64,000 nt of DNA from Erpobdella octoculata (GCA_963978895.1 OZ022246.1:7185932-7249931), one strand, 5' to 3'. Positions 11,101 to 23,756 are shown, counted from the stretch's first letter. Notes: generated by a model not told the origin, from the sequence alone. A program made the numbers and translations.

Positions 11101-11456
11101 TTTATTAATAACTAGCCTAAAGCCTGTTAGATGACAGGCCTAAAAAAGAAAAACCCAAAAATATTTAACTCTCTCTTTATATATATATATATATATATAT
11201 ACATAATTTTTATATCAGCGGTTATGGATGGACGAAAACTGTTAATTATTATATTAGATGGTTCAGCTTCACTGTGAACTGATGATGTTAGTTATTCAAC
11301 TAAAACATTTATATATTACAATAAGATTGACATTGTTACAATAACTATTTTAAATGTGCGAAAATTGAGATTTTTTGCTAGGCATATAGATATTTTAGGC
11401 CCATAAAAACAGGCCAGGCATTTTGACTTTTGAAACGGGCCGAGCCAAAAAAGCCG

Positions 11457-11528
11457 GATCCGAATAAAAATTCGCGCCAGCAAGAATTTAACGATCTGAA
11501 TAGAAATTCGCGCCAGCAAGAATTTAAC
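11457..11528. repeat. 36-bp tandem duplication
   Basis: Two copies, 11457-11492 and 11493-11528, start GATCYGAATARAAATTCGCG and differ at only a few positions. The sequence just to the left, rich in GGGCCGAGCC-type words, resembles the 3' part of Helitron-like family 2, so this is probably decayed element sequence. Confidence 0.75.
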
Positions 11529-12219
11529 AAACATGTAAAACACTGAACAAAATGCTGAAAAAATTGAATAAACCAATTATTACTATGAATGTACAACTGA
11601 TAAAAAAATAAATAAATGAACTCAGGTAGATATAGAAAGTAAATAGATTGGTGTGGTGTGGATTGAATGACAAATCATCGAATGATCAATGAATGCAGAT
11701 ATTCTTCAATTCTGGAGAGATAATGACATTCGCTTTCCAAAATGTCTACCATATCATATGAATATGGTAGAAATGGTTCATATCAGCAGCCTCGGTAGCT
11801 TCCAAATCGGCGTTTTCGACTGCTGGTCATATCGTAAATCAGAAACAAGCGTCATTATCTCCAGCCACTGTAGTCATGATGGTATTCCTCAACTGAAACT
11901 GGACCGTTTGCGGTATGGAAAAGTGATTTAGAAGACATTGCGAAATAACCAGAATAAGACAGAAATTAGTTTCTTAAAGCTAAGCATCTGCTGAAATCCC
12001 GTATCGCTATTAAAATGATACAGCCTGCGGGGGAAGTCTCGTATCAAAATAAAATAGCGAGACTTGAATTTTGTTCTCATATAAAGTCTAGAAAAAAATT
12101 CCGAGATTTAAAAAAAATATTTTTCAATAAATAACGAGTCATACATATTTAATTAAGGATTGTCACAAATGTGAATATACTAGGCATACAAACCTTGGCT
12201 TAGCCTGACCCATTTGAAC

Positions 12220-13058
12220 TAAGCATGGAAGTTTCTTCCGTTCCCTTACGAACGTAACCGAAAAGTCGGTTTTTTCGGTTGTGGGAAGTTCGGAATAAAA
12301 TTATTTCCGACCCTGAAAAAACCGAACGTTCGGAATTATTTTTCGTAAATGTCGGGTTTTTTCGGAATTCCGTAAAAAATTAAACAATTAATTTCACTGA
12401 TCGTCATTTTAGATCAATGAAATATTATAATTATATCATATCTTTCCTTTTTCTTCTGTTATAATGCGATAATGGAAACACGTCAATACGTATAGTTTTG
12501 TGTACGTCGCTGAAGTTAGCAACGGTAGCTAACTTTGCCTGCATTATATATGGAAAATTCAAAGTTGAGGCATTTTATTGTTTTAACATTTTTGAATAGA
12601 AAATTAAAATACAAAACGATCTGTACTATTTTCAACTAAATCCCTGAATTATTAACGGAGTTATATAGTAAAAACTATTGCGATTAAATCGGTTATGTCT
12701 CTATTTACAATTTAGGTACTCGCTAGGCTACTCAATAACTGTTGCTAACTCTTCACGCATTTTATATAGAAAATTCAAACTTGATGTATCTTAATAAAAT
12801 TTACATATTTGAATAGATAATTCAAAAACAAATCAATTTGTACAAGTCTCGTCAAAATGCCTAAAAAATTAAGAGAGTAATTCAGTAATTTTCGGCTGTT
12901 CCGTATAATTTCCTTATATCCTCGATCTTTCGGAAACGGTTTTTGAAAGTTCGGAATGAAATTATTTTCGAACCCGATTAAAACCGAACGTTCGGGAGAA
13001 AAATATTTCCGATTACTTCCGTACCCGAATAAAACCGACCGACAAACTTCCATGCTTA
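12220..13058. mobile_element. hAT-type MITE with 8-bp target site duplication
   Basis: Terminal inverted repeats TAAGCATGGAAGTTT are flanked by perfect 8-bp direct repeats ATTTGAAC at 12212-12219 and 13059-13066. Both ends also carry inward CCGAACGTTCGG palindromes. The interior holds two diverged copies of a roughly 180-bp block (about 12510 and 12715). No transposase is present, so the element is non-autonomous. The 8-bp duplication points to hAT, but the superfamily is inferred from that alone. Confidence 0.8.
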
Positions 13059-13782
13059 ATTTGAACACCCTAAACTTGCCCCTGCGGTACTCTGGAAACA
13101 ATACTAGTCACACAGTTTGAAATAAAATTTGTTACAGAAACAGAACTTGTTGATCTAATTCAGAGGAGTTCTTCAGAAAAAGCACAATTTTTTTGTATGT
13201 TTCATTTCATTCCACTTTACTTTTGCTTTGCTTTTTGTTTATGAGTTTTCTTAGCTACTACCTGAGGGTTTTCTGTCGTTAACTTCTTTTCTAAAAATAA
13301 TTTAATAAAAAAAAATGGACAAGTCCATTGGTAATTCATTTATATTTTTAATTATTCAAATTATATAATAAAAATATTGATAAAAGACCGGAAATAATCT
13401 ATAACGCTATTCTCCACCTTTACTTTCATTATTAGTTAGCAGATTTGTTACTTTACTGACCAAACACAACAATTCAAAATTGAGTCTTCTAAAAGCAAAA
13501 AAATCCTAGAAAGAATTTTACAAGTGCATTGCTTTTGCATAAGTGGACATGTAGATAAATGCAGTGTGGACAGGGTATCATATTGTAGAATTCAGGAATC
13601 TCCTAGTATAGCGTCCTGAGTAAATTTTGCTGTGAATTAACTGGTATTTTAATGTAAATAACAGTAAAAACACAATATAAGACTAATTCAAACATAAACA
13701 CGTTTAAAAATAAATTAATATAGCCTTTTAGCGACATTTAAAAATCGCTCTGGCAGCTAAGTAGTTGCCAGTAAAAATCTAT

Positions 13783-14873
13783 TAGAGCTTTACCGATTCC
13801 ACATTTATTCGATTGTCCCGATTGTGAAGCCGACACCGATTGTCTATTTTTTTATTTTGGTAAATGGTGTTTTGTTAAAGTTAGGCTACGCCTTAAACTT
13901 AAGCTATACTCTACAGAACTTGCAGGCAATAAAAAAATCTAAATATGTAAAAATGTCTAGTTGAAGTCCTTGAGCCCTGGCACTTTCCACTCTCAATAGT
14001 TAAAAGAAAACCGGGGCAGATTGTACTTCAGAAGTAGGAGCATTTCTCCTGTTTTGGCTTTCAAAGAGCCACGGCGATCTGAGAAGATCTGTCCTACTCC
14101 ACTGAAGAGCTGTTCGCTTGGGACACTTGACGCTGGCACAAAAGATACTTTCTCGCAAGCGTGGCTAGGTCTGGGAGATGGAATATGTTGGTATTCCATC
14201 AGACGTATGGGCTTTTTGTATGAGGCAATGCTGCTGATGACAAGTATAATCATTGCATCCACTGCATCATTGTCATTGCCCATGATCCACGAGTTTTTTT
14301 GCAGTGCTGGCTCGCTCACAACATCCGAGAACAGATCCCAAGGTCGCGACGTTGATGGACCGTGATCCATCTCTACTCTCAGCATTTTTGACGATGGTTC
14401 CATAACTCCTTCTTCATTCCTTCCCGCTGAAGCGAGAATTACACACTCCTCTTTCAGCCATTGCTTTGCATTAGCAGCTAAATCTGCATCATCAAAAACA
14501 AAATTCTTGAAACGTGGATCAAGAATTGTTGCCAACACAATTTTTTTTTTCCCTCGTATACGCAAAACGCTTATTCAGTGATGTCAGCATATCTTGTCGC
14601 ATTGTCTGAATTCCCTCACTCATTGTATGCTTGCGATCCAGTAATCTGCGTAACATACTCAACATTGGAAGTACTACCGTTATCGAAGTCTGGCTGTCAC
14701 TAACCTCTTTTGTTGCATCCTCAAATGGGGCAAAAGTGTCGATGATATGGGTGATCATATATTGAATCATGTGATGCTTGTGTGGTGATTGTACCTTTTA
14801 AGAACAATCGGAAGCCGATTGTGCTAATAATCGGCCCGATCATGAATGCTACCAATTAATCGGTCAAGCTCTA
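13783..14873 (-). mobile_element. hAT DNA transposon, internally deleted
   Basis: Terminal inverted repeats TAGAGCTTTACCGATT on the left and TAGAGCTTGACCGATT on the right (read inward). They are flanked by AAATCTAT (13775-13782) and AAATCCAT (14874-14881), an 8-bp duplication with one mismatch. The interior holds the 3' half of a transposase gene, but the N-terminal BED finger and most of the catalytic part are missing. Confidence 0.75.
13993..14770 (-). pseudogene. hAT transposase C-terminal part, frameshifted
   Basis: Two overlapping frames on the minus strand (14770-14519 and 14565-13993) are offset by one base at a run of T/A near 14540. The first includes LAPFEDAT-like sequence (FAPFEDATKEVSDSQTS). 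The second includes LATILDPRFKNFVF and the hAT dimerisation signature SSVPSEQLFSGVGQIFSDRR followed by LLLKYNLPRF, as in ZBED1/ZBED4-like transposases. The frameshift and missing N-terminus make it non-functional. Confidence 0.8.
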
Positions 14874-15223
14874 AAATCCATTGTCAGTAGTGCCAGAACT
14901 GACCAAAAGTAAAAGGTTCAAAAAAGAAATAATTGAAAATCAAATATATTTAATAAAAATCAAATTCAAATAATTTCTTTACTAAAATAAAACAAAGTAT
15001 TTGTTTAAATCATCTTTTAAATAATGGTACCTTATTTAAACTTTATTAAAAAATGTATTCTCATCAGAGATAATTTGCCACTTTCTGCTCCTATTCCTTT
15101 TAAAAAAGTATTTGTAAGATTTTCAATTACTAAGTATATGCTAAATATCAGCTATTTTATTTGATAAATTTTGAAACGAAATAGTTATATTTAATTTACA
15201 TTTATTTCACTAATAGTATCTAT

Positions 15224-16188
15224 GGTAATCTTTCCTACGGACGGCCCGTGCCGAAAAATAGTCGTATTATTTTTATTTTGTTACAATAACCTAAAAAAAC
15301 AAATTTAATACCAAATTTAATTTTAAAAAAAATATTTATCGTAATTTGAGAGACTTTGAAAACGGTAAGTAGTACCCTTCCAAACACTATTTACATCGTA
15401 GTTGTGAGTGGTGAGGTACGATGATCGTATGAATAAAAAAAATAAAATTAGTTTATAATAAAATTTTATTTAAAAAACAAACTCAGTTATAAAAAAATTA
15501 AATTTTAATTTTAAAACTTTTTCTATATAAAACAATAAAGAACAAAAGGCGAGAGAAACAACGAACGAAGTAAACCCCGATAGTCATTTTATATAAGGTC
15601 GCTGCTATTGCCCCGGCGGTTCGCCGTGATTGCAATCTGTAAAATTGCAATCCCGTATTAAAATGAAACTCTACCCCTAACCTTAACCTTACCCTTCCCT
15701 TAACCCTACCCCTTACCCTACTCCTAGCCCTACTCCTAACCCTACCCATAACCCTATCACTACCCCTATCCTAGGTAGTCGCATAAAAAGTTTCAATATA
15801 ATTTTTTTTTAATTTTACTAATATTTTAAATAAAGGTACAAATTCTGAGTTTGAATATACTATATAAGTGTAAAAAATAAAATTAATAAAAAGATCGCAT
15901 ACCGGCGCCTACCGCCGTGGTAATAGTTATAACGTTATATAACACGCTACGCGATTCATTCGTTTACACTTTTCCTTAAAACTCAAATTTTTTCTATGTA
16001 AAATTTTTTAAATTATAATTAAATTATTTATTTAATTAAAATAATTTTGTATAACATTTTAAATAAATTATTTATACAAATTATCATAATTTTTAAACTA
16101 GTGTTTACTTTTCATCGTGTTTATAGTTAATTATAGCCGAGAATTATGTATTAATCCGCCACACGGGCCGTCCGTGGGAAAGATTACC
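15224..16188. mobile_element. Non-autonomous TIR element with 8-bp target duplication
   Basis: Inverted repeats of about 26 bp start GGTAATCTTTCC and continue ACGGACGGCCCGTG, with one mismatch. Perfect 8-bp direct repeats GTATCTAT flank them at 15216-15223 and 16189-16196. No transposase is visible. The interior contains a telomere-like array and short GC-rich palindromic words. The duplication length fits hAT or related groups, but the TIR start is not a textbook hAT end, so the superfamily is left open. Confidence 0.75.
15658..15775. repeat. Degenerate telomere-like (CCCTAA/CCCTAC)n array
   Basis: Consecutive words such as CCCTAACCTTAACC, CCCTTAACCCTACCCC and CTAACCCTACCCATAACCC run for over 100 bp. 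The array lies entirely inside the TIR element 15224-16188, so it is internal to a transposon rather than a simple interstitial telomere. Confidence 0.7.
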
Positions 16189-17164
16189 GTATCTATTTAC
16201 TTTTCATCACACTTGCGTTTATTCGTTTATAACTGTATCACCCTGCCTATCGGCACTCAACTGCTAAGTATATTTGTTCAAAGTAATTTTTAAAGAGTTT
16301 TTCTGTGAAAATATTCTTTATAATATGTTTTACTGTTAATCAGTTGTAGATTTTATTAGCATGGTAATTCCCTGGTTTTTTGATATCGAAATTGGTCCAG
16401 TACGCTATACAATGAGATTAACTAGAATTCAATATGAATTAAGCCCGACCGTTGTAAAGCAACTTTTGTGCGCTTTATGCTGAGAATGTACCAATGTGAT
16501 GTTAAAAAATATATATATATATATATATCCCAGTAAAAATAAAATATCTATGCAAAATATCTATATAGTTTTATTTCGTTTTTTATTAACTCTTAGAATA
16601 TTTTTTTTAAAACAGACGAAAAAATTAGATTTTTTTGTGCGACTGCCTACCCTAAAGCGAAAAATAACCCTTACATTATTAAATTAATTAAATATAATGA
16701 AATAAACGCAAGAACAAAAATACGCCATTTTTACATTTGTAACAAAATTAGAAGCTATTGCAGTCAGATTTATAATCGGAAAAGTTAATCACAATCATTA
16801 CATGTAAATGCAAACTGTTTTAACTTTCATCCACATATCTATAAAAACCTGCCGTTTGAACGAGAAAACGATAATTGAATGTCATAAAAAAAGTCCTACA
16901 AATCTGTAACTTACATTTTATAGAATTTCGTATAAAAAATAATCCGTAACAATTAAAAAATAAAACGTATTTCTGCCAAACAAAATGTAATAATTAAAAC
17001 AAATCTCGATAATTTACTAGATCTCGTATCCGACGACGAAATAACACACCGAAACGGCCATCATGAAAAAACAAAGATTGTTTAGCACAACTCATCAATA
17101 GGCTAGATTTTTAGATTGATTATCTATTATTTAAAAAATGTGTTAAATTATTGTGTCCATATAT

Positions 17165-17360
17165 ATATCTGAATATATAAAAATGAATGTTTGTATGTAT
17201 GTATGTCCTTTATGCATTGCTACACCATTCATCCGATCGTAATGAAATTTTTACACCCCCTTGAGAGTCAAGGGGAATCAAATATAGAAAAAAAAATTTG
17301 AAATCCGTCATAAAATGAGCGGAGCGGAGCGGGTGAGTGAGAGGGAACTATATACATATA
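17165..17360 (+). mobile_element. Helitron-like family 1, 5' segment
   Basis: The start resembles TATATAAAAATGAATG, followed by TTTGTATGTATG. The conserved body TTTATGCATTGCTACACC, CATCCGATCGTAATGAAATT and GAGCGGAGCGGAGCGGGTGA ends in GGGAACTATATA. The same body recurs at about 28920 and 58550. The 3' hairpin end is absent here. Confidence 0.55.
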
Positions 17361-17399
17361 TATATATACACATACATATACATACATAAATGATCAAAA

Positions 17400-17760
17400 C
17401 GGGAACGTTCGGCAGAATAAGATGTAGCTGGAATTGCGGACAAAATATTAGCAACTTGATTGAAAACTGGTAGAACAACATGAAGGTCATTGCTGTGAAG
17501 GGTTGAGACAAAATCGGTGGCGGCTGGTTGTGAAGCTGCTTTGAGAGTGTGATTAGTGAGAAACTTAGACTAGATTACCTTTTCTGTCTTAAGCAAATTT
17601 TGAATAACTCCATACCGCGAGGCAATTTTTTTTATAGTGTTCTTCTGACGCATCAGAGTTGAGAATGACAGATCCTAGTAAGCACAACGTGTCTTGGTCG
17701 TCACCTCAGCCTCCCAGTCCCACCCATCATAAAGGTATTCATACTCGCTACAAACAAAAA
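17400..17760 (-). pseudogene. hAT transposase C-terminal remnant
   Basis: The minus-strand translation contains NQVANILSAIPATSYSAERS, close to the hAT dimerisation signature (L..IPATS.SAERS) of zinc-finger MYM/TTF-type transposases. Stops occur upstream, and the neighbouring sequence is a Helitron-like piece. Confidence 0.5.
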
Positions 17761-17999
17761 CGTATCAAGGCAAAAAAACTTTGACAGTCTTATTGATGAA
17801 AAATATTTTTAAATCACGATGGCAAATCGGAAGGAACGAGTACGTTCAAAAGCATAATAAAAAGTTTTTTTGATCAGATCGATCAGATCATTATTTTCAA
17901 GTTGATATATTTAAACGCAAAGTTTTAAAAAGTGCTTTACAACAAACAAATAATGCATCATCTAACGTTTTCTTAACAACAAACAAAATGACGGGAATG

Positions 18000-18884
18000 A
18001 TTTTTGCTAGCATTCATTATACCGTACTTGGGTGTATTCGTGTGTGTGTGCACTGCAGCCATTAAAGTGCACGCCTCTGTATATGTATGAATCAATGGAA
18101 ACATAAAAACAGTCTCGCCTGCTGGTCTTCACGTTCATCTACATCTCGTGGTCTTGCTGGCGATTCCGTTCTGAACTCGAAACAGCCCATTTTGTTGAAC
18201 TAACTATTGTTATTGTTATGTTGACTATTATTTAAACAAAATAAATTTTAGGTGTTCTTTTTTTTTATACAACTTTAGATTATATTGTATATACCGGGAA
18301 AATCTCCTTCATCATATCTCTAGTCCTAGTCGACCAGCGCGTGGCAAATATGCTAAGATTGTAATCAACTAATAAATTCAGTAAGTCTTGCAAAATATGT
18401 TGCTTAAATTGAGAAAACTTTGTGGCTGAAGAAAAACATCAAGAAAATCATATGATGATGTTTCAAACTATGACGCTGATATGAAATCGGTGAGACCATT
18501 TTATTTAAATAATTTTGTTGTTTTTAAACCTTAATTGAACTAATTTAGCCGCTGATTTTTGAAGTCATCCACACAAATATATAATATTGTTTGTATCTAT
18601 TTTGATTTCACTGTTACAATGTTACCCGCAAAACACGCCCTGCTGTGTTCAAACGCATTCGACAAAAATATCAAACACAACAACAGAAACAGCTTTGTAT
18701 AGTACGAGCTTTTAGGCAGTTTTTTTGTATTTTTACAGCAACCGTGTCTAAAAAGAATCGATAACGCTGATTTAATGTTTTGAAGTTCACATAATATTTA
18801 TAATATCCGTAATTTTTTACGAGTTATTGCTAGTTTTTAATAACTAGAAAATGAGTTATCCAAAGATTAATATATCTACAGAGT

Positions 18885-18885
<1 letters not shown>
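18000..18885. other. No gene seen
   Basis: AT-rich sequence without a supported coding frame or recognised repeat, ending at a short (AT)n run at 18889-18927. Confidence 0.4.
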
Positions 18886-18931
<46 letters not shown>

Positions 18932-19271
18932 CGTGCAAATAAAATCTCATAGAACTTTCCTTAAGCCACGTTTGCGTGTTTTCTGTCTAAAGAACCGAAA
19001 CGACTTGCGGCTTGGAGATTTTTCGGAGAAAAAGCTTTCAAGAGATTGTTAAAAAGAAATTATAGAAGCGCTTGAGCTTATCGATTTGTATTTTTATATA
19101 CTTATCTTCTCATCTGAGTTTTAATTTAAAAAAATAACTCAGGATACAAACTTATATTCACCATTACCAAGGGTGGATCCAGGGGGGAATCCGGCCATGG
19201 ATCTCTCTTATTTTAATAATAGCACTTTGGCCCCCTTCGTCAAAATCAAATAAACAAATTAAAAGTTCAGT

Positions 19272-19400
<129 letters not shown>

Positions 19401-19562
19401 GTCCGGTTACGCCAAGGGTTCTTAAACAACAAACATAAAGGAAATGATGGGCGCAAACTATATGTCTCTATGCCCATATCTAGAATTATATAAAATATTG
19501 TTCATATATATGTTCTATAAATAAATGTATGTATATATTAATAAAAATCCTTTTTATAGTTG

Positions 19563-20639
19563 TACTGGTTCTTAACCAGTGGGATGCACCCCCAAAGAAG
19601 AGATGCCGTTCTAGTTAAGGGGCGTGCAAAAAATAAAAGTTTAAAAATTAAATTTTTAAATTTGAAACAAATACTCTATACAATTTTAATTAAAAAATTT
19701 TAATTTTGGCATTTTTTTTATTTTTAAAACTTTTATTTTAACTTTACCGTGTTTGCTTGCTTGATTGCTTGAACCATAAGTTAAGACCCTTTACTACTAA
19801 AAACCAGCTTCCCGTTATCCAATCGAGTTGAAATTTGGTGGGTTTTTTGCTGCTGAAAACTTTACATTTTATTAAATTAAATTCCTGGTGGGAAATGCAA
19901 TTCCAAGAATAAGAAAGGGTTATTTTTTTAAATTTAAAGACCTCCACTTTTTCTTTCCAAAAAAACTAATGAACGGGGGGTAGTCGTAGGTATATTTTAT
20001 TAATTTTACTTTCAACGACAGTCTTTTTCCAAAAACCAGGTATTTTACCCAAAATATGTTTAATTGATAATCTCGTGGTGGGATGCATTCCCCCACCTTC
20101 AGAATCCATCCTTGGTTATCACTTCAACTGGGATTTCAAAACAGAAAAGTGTAAAAAAACGGAAATATTCAGAAGACTGTGTTCAGTATGGTTCACTTTT
20201 ATCACTGAGAAAGACGACACCACAAACAACCGAATGGTTTTTATGTAACAAAGTCTTGTCAAATGACAATTTAAAACCGAACGAGCTAAAAGTGTATTTC
20301 AGTGCAGTGCATTCCAACAATTCCGAATCGATTGACGTTCTTGAACAGAAAAGAGCTCGGTGTGACGCCAAAGTAAGTTTACCTCAACTAAGATTTTGGT
20401 CAATTATTGATCAAATTACGATTGCCTCTTAACTAGTTTCTTATCGAATTTTTGTTAGATAACTACCCAGCATTGACCAAAAGTGCGCTGACATTCATCA
20501 TTCCTTTTGCTACTGCCTACTTGTGTAAAATTAGCTTTTCTGCTAATTTTATTTATTGTTTTTATATGTAAAAGTAGGGTGTGCGGTCAAATCGAGTTTG
20601 TACAAAGGGGGCACCGGAGAAAAAGATTAAGAACCACTG
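19563..20639 (+). mobile_element. hAT (Charlie-like) deletion derivative with BED-finger remnant
   Basis: The left end CTGGTTCTTAACCAGTGGG and right end TTAAGAACCACTG are inverted, as in Charlie-type hAT transposons. Around 20125-20380 the plus strand reads KKRKYSEDCVQYGSLLSL, FLCNKVLSNDNLKPNELK and VLEQKRARCDA, the N-terminus and BED-type zinc-finger region of SCAND3/ZBED5-like transposases, in which some zinc ligands are lost. The rest of the transposase is deleted. The flanking target duplication is not clear. Confidence 0.6.
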
Positions 20640-20769
20640 GGTTACGCTGTAGAACAAGTTAAACCTTCCAAACACTGAAAAGTTAAATCGTAAAACTAAG
20701 GAGCTTAGTTAAGGACACGAGGTTAACGGATGAAAATGGTGTAACACATACTAATAAACTAATTTGACC

Positions 20770-21130
20770 TCCTCTTTCAGTCATCAAGTGGAGTTCCACA
20801 AGGGTCAGTGTTAGGACCACTATTGTTTATAATTTACATAGATGACATTGATAATGGAACAACGTCAAAGATTTAAAAGTTTGCAGATGACACAAAATTA
20901 TGTGCAAAAGTCAACATCAAGGAAGAAGCGAACATATTAGAAGGTGATCTAGCAAAATTATTCCAGCGGTCTACTGACTGAACTCCGTGTTTAAGGGAGT
21001 TACGCTGGTGACGCCGGTGAGGCTTGAACTGCCGACCTAACGATCGACAGGCGAACACTCAATGCCTGGAACCGGCTGAGTGAAGAAACAGTTTCTGTGG
21101 AATCAATTGATAGCTTTAAAGTGCTTGTAT
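20770..21130 (+). pseudogene. LINE reverse transcriptase and C-terminal fragments with an insertion
   Basis: 20775-20960 reads [20 protein letters not shown], a stop, then KFADDTKLCAKV: the RT motif B and the active-site region (FADD). The text jumps at about 20975 to a roughly 85-bp block. It then returns to LINE C-terminus (NAWNRLSEETVSVESIDSFK). The inserted block, read in reverse, contains GCAGTTCAAGCCTC, like a tRNA B box, so it may be a SINE head; that is weak. Confidence 0.55.
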
Positions 21131-21789
21131 GTATCCTCAGGCTTTAACTTTACTAAACTCACCTCTCGACCATCAATACTATATGTAACGTATTCTTTTC
21201 TATATAACTTTTTAGTGCTTAAATGTAGAAACTTAGTTTTTATTTCTTAATAAACTTTATCATTTTAACACTTTTTTGTCGATAATCTTAGTTGAAAATC
21301 CCGAAATTACTGTTGCAAAATAACCATAACGACGATAACGAACTTTGAAACATGGCGAATCTTTAAAGGTCTCTAAATCAGCTGTGACGGACAGGTTCAT
21401 ATGAATTCGCAAGATCAGGCCATACAACATGCAAATTAAGTCGAAACCGTTTTGCTCCTTTGATAGACTCTCCGATCCTGGTAAAAAGCTCGATGAAACA
21501 CTTGCAAAGATTGCGAATATTTATGAAAATTTAGAAAATTGTGTAAATAACTCGATAACTCTACAATATAAAGTCAGGGTTTAAATTGTTTGAACGTTAT
21601 ATGGACATGACTGAGTTACTCAAAAATATTTCCAAACAATCGGTATAAAAAGATAGGATCGTAATTGAAGAACAAATTTACCCATTTAGTTATGTATTTA
21701 ATGATTTTAGCTGAGCTGCAAAATTTTTTTGCTTTATGCAAGCATAATCCATACATTCTTACTGGAGAGGAAAAATCGATGATAGTCAA

Positions 21790-23615
21790 GGTAATCCTGC
21801 AAAGCTCTGGAGAACATTATCTGGGGTGCTCGGCAACGACTGTGGCTATTCAGCCCCACCCAATGATCTTGCTGCGAGTGATTTCTTGAAGGCGTTTTCG
21901 GAGAAGACCGAGAGTGTTCGCCAGTCTACTTCGTCTGCTTCTGGTCCGCTCTATTGTGCTGGAGGCTGTTCCAGCTCGCTGCTGGAATTCAGGCCTGTGG
22001 ATGCTAACTACATCATCCGTCTCATCAGGGCTTCACCTAACAAGAACTGTTCCTTGGACCCAGTGCCAACATGGATAATAAAGCAATATTCCAATGAACT
22101 GGCACCATTCGTGGCATTTCTGGCCAACTCTTCCCTAAGACAAGGTTTTTTTCCCTCGACTCAGAAAAATGCTATCATCACGCCAGTCCTCAAGAAACCA
22201 AACTTGGATCCGCACAGCCCTGCCAACTATCGTCCGATCTCCAATTTGTCGTATTTGTCTAAGCTGTTGGAGCGATGTGTCGGCGACCAGATGAACATAT
22301 ATCTCAATGAAAATAACTTCCTGCCACGATGCCAGTCAGCCTATAGAAAGCATCATTCTATTGAGACTGCTGTCTTGAAGGTGCTCTCGGATGTCTACTT
22401 AGCAGCCGATCTGGGACGGATCACACTTCTGGGCCTTCTGGACCGTATTTCTGCGTTTGACACCGTCAATCATCAGATCTTGTGTGATAGGCTTCATAAC
22501 TCGTTTGGTCTTGGGGGTGCGGTCCTGAAATGGTTCGGCTCCTACCTCACGGACCGGTCCCACTGCATCCGCTGCAACAATGTCACATCTGAGTCGGTTT
22601 CTCTCCTCTACGGTGTACCGCAGGGGTCCGTCCTTGGTCCGGTGCTGTTTCTTCTTTACACTGCTGATGTCATCGGTGTCGCCGCCAGACATGGGTTTTC
22701 GGCTCACTCTTATGCTGACGATCTGCAAATTTACAGTGACTCTCCTCAGATGTTATGCTCTGATCTTGTGCCAAGAATGTCTGCCTGTATTGGCAAAATC
22801 AGCTCATGGATGGCCAGTAATCGCTTGAAACTCAATCCATCAAAGACTGAGCTGATATGGCTGGGTTCATCTCGACGGCTGAGACATTGTTTGATGGGGG
22901 ATGTGGACATTGCTGGGGTTTCGGTCAGGCCTTCTGCGTCTGTTCGGGATCTTGGGGTGCTGGTTGACCGTGATCTGTCCATGGAAACACACATTTCCCA
23001 TCTCAGCCGTACATGTTTATACCATCTTCGTCAGCTACGTGTCATCCGCAGAAGCTTCACTACAGACTCTGCTCACTCCCTTGTAAGAGCACTGGTGCAC
23101 AGCCGGGTTGACTATTGCAACGGGGTCCTGGCCGGTCTACCGCTTTTCCAGATCAACAGGCTTCAATCTGTTCTTCGGGCTGCTGCCCGTCTCGTGCTGC
23201 GGTTGCCGGGCTGGGCCAGCGTTTCGGGTCTGATGCGGACGCGGCTTCATTGGCTTCCCTTTCCGGAGAGAATCCGTTTTAAACTATGCTCTATGGTTTA
23301 TAAGTGCCTCCATGGCATGGCTCCTGTCTATCTTCAAGAGCTATGTGTTCCGGTCTCTCAACTCTTTGGTCGGTCTCATCTTCGATCGGCGGCGGCCGGC
23401 GATCTACTTGTCCCTGTGACGATTGGCAGGCGTGGTTTTTCTGTGGCTGGTCCTGTGGCCTGGAATAGTCTTCCCCCGCTCTGAAGGATCCAACGATGCC
23501 TTTTAGTGTCTTTCGTGAACGGCTAAAGACATATTTGTTTTCTTCCATTTAATTGTGCAGTGCGCTTTTGTGACTTTTATTTTGTAAAAAAGCGCTATAT
23601 AAAAAACCTGTGTAA
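21790..23615 (+). mobile_element. CR1/L2-type LINE, 5'-truncated
   Basis: The element opens inside the coding sequence (LWRTLSGVLGND) without endonuclease, runs through RT and ends with a 3' UTR containing AAAAAGCGCTATATAAA, typical of L2/CR1 tails, followed by short AATAATAAAA. It is GC-richer than its surroundings. Truncation at the 5' side is the usual outcome of LINE integration. Confidence 0.8.
21826..23484 (+). CDS. LINE ORF2 reverse transcriptase, near-intact, late frameshift
   Basis: A 552-codon frame. Motifs in order: KKPNLDPHSPANYRPISNLS; LLGLLDRISAFDTVNH with the motif A aspartate; [33 protein letters not shown] with the YADD active site; LKLNPSKTELIWLGS; and the C-terminal FSVAGPVAWNSLPP. 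The frame closes at TGA after PPL. A one-base shift restores LKDPTMPFSVFRERLKTYLF up to about 23551, so the true C-terminus was lost by a frameshift near 23480. The endonuclease part is missing. Confidence 0.8.
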   Translation: MLGNDCGYSAPPNDLAASDFLKAFSEKTESVRQSTSSASGPLYCAGGCSSSLLEFRPVDANYIIRLIRASPNKNCSLDPVPTWIIKQYSNELAPFVAFLANSSLRQGFFPSTQKNAIITPVLKKPNLDPHSPANYRPISNLSYLSKLLERCVGDQMNIYLNENNFLPRCQSAYRKHHSIETAVLKVLSDVYLAADLGRITLLGLLDRISAFDTVNHQILCDRLHNSFGLGGAVLKWFGSYLTDRSHCIRCNNVTSESVSLLYGVPQGSVLGPVLFLLYTADVIGVAARHGFSAHSYADDLQIYSDSPQMLCSDLVPRMSACIGKISSWMASNRLKLNPSKTELIWLGSSRRLRHCLMGDVDIAGVSVRPSASVRDLGVLVDRDLSMETHISHLSRTCLYHLRQLRVIRRSFTTDSAHSLVRALVHSRVDYCNGVLAGLPLFQINRLQSVLRAAARLVLRLPGWASVSGLMRTRLHWLPFPERIRFKLCSMVYKCLHGMAPVYLQELCVPVSQLFGRSHLRSAAAGDLLVPVTIGRRGFSVAGPVAWNSLPPL

Positions 23616-23756
23616 TAATAAAATTCATAAGTTTCTTCTTTCTGACAAAATATTTTTTTTTCATTATTTTTAAGACTTTTTTACAGATTTTTTTATCTTA
23701 ACTTTCTAATTGTAAATAAACATTCGTTGTCATAAGAATGTTTTTGTTTTAAGTTC

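Noticed and set aside
15658..15775. A true chromosome-internal telomere or fusion point.
   Set aside because: The array is bounded by transposon TIRs and a perfect target duplication, so transposition explains it better.
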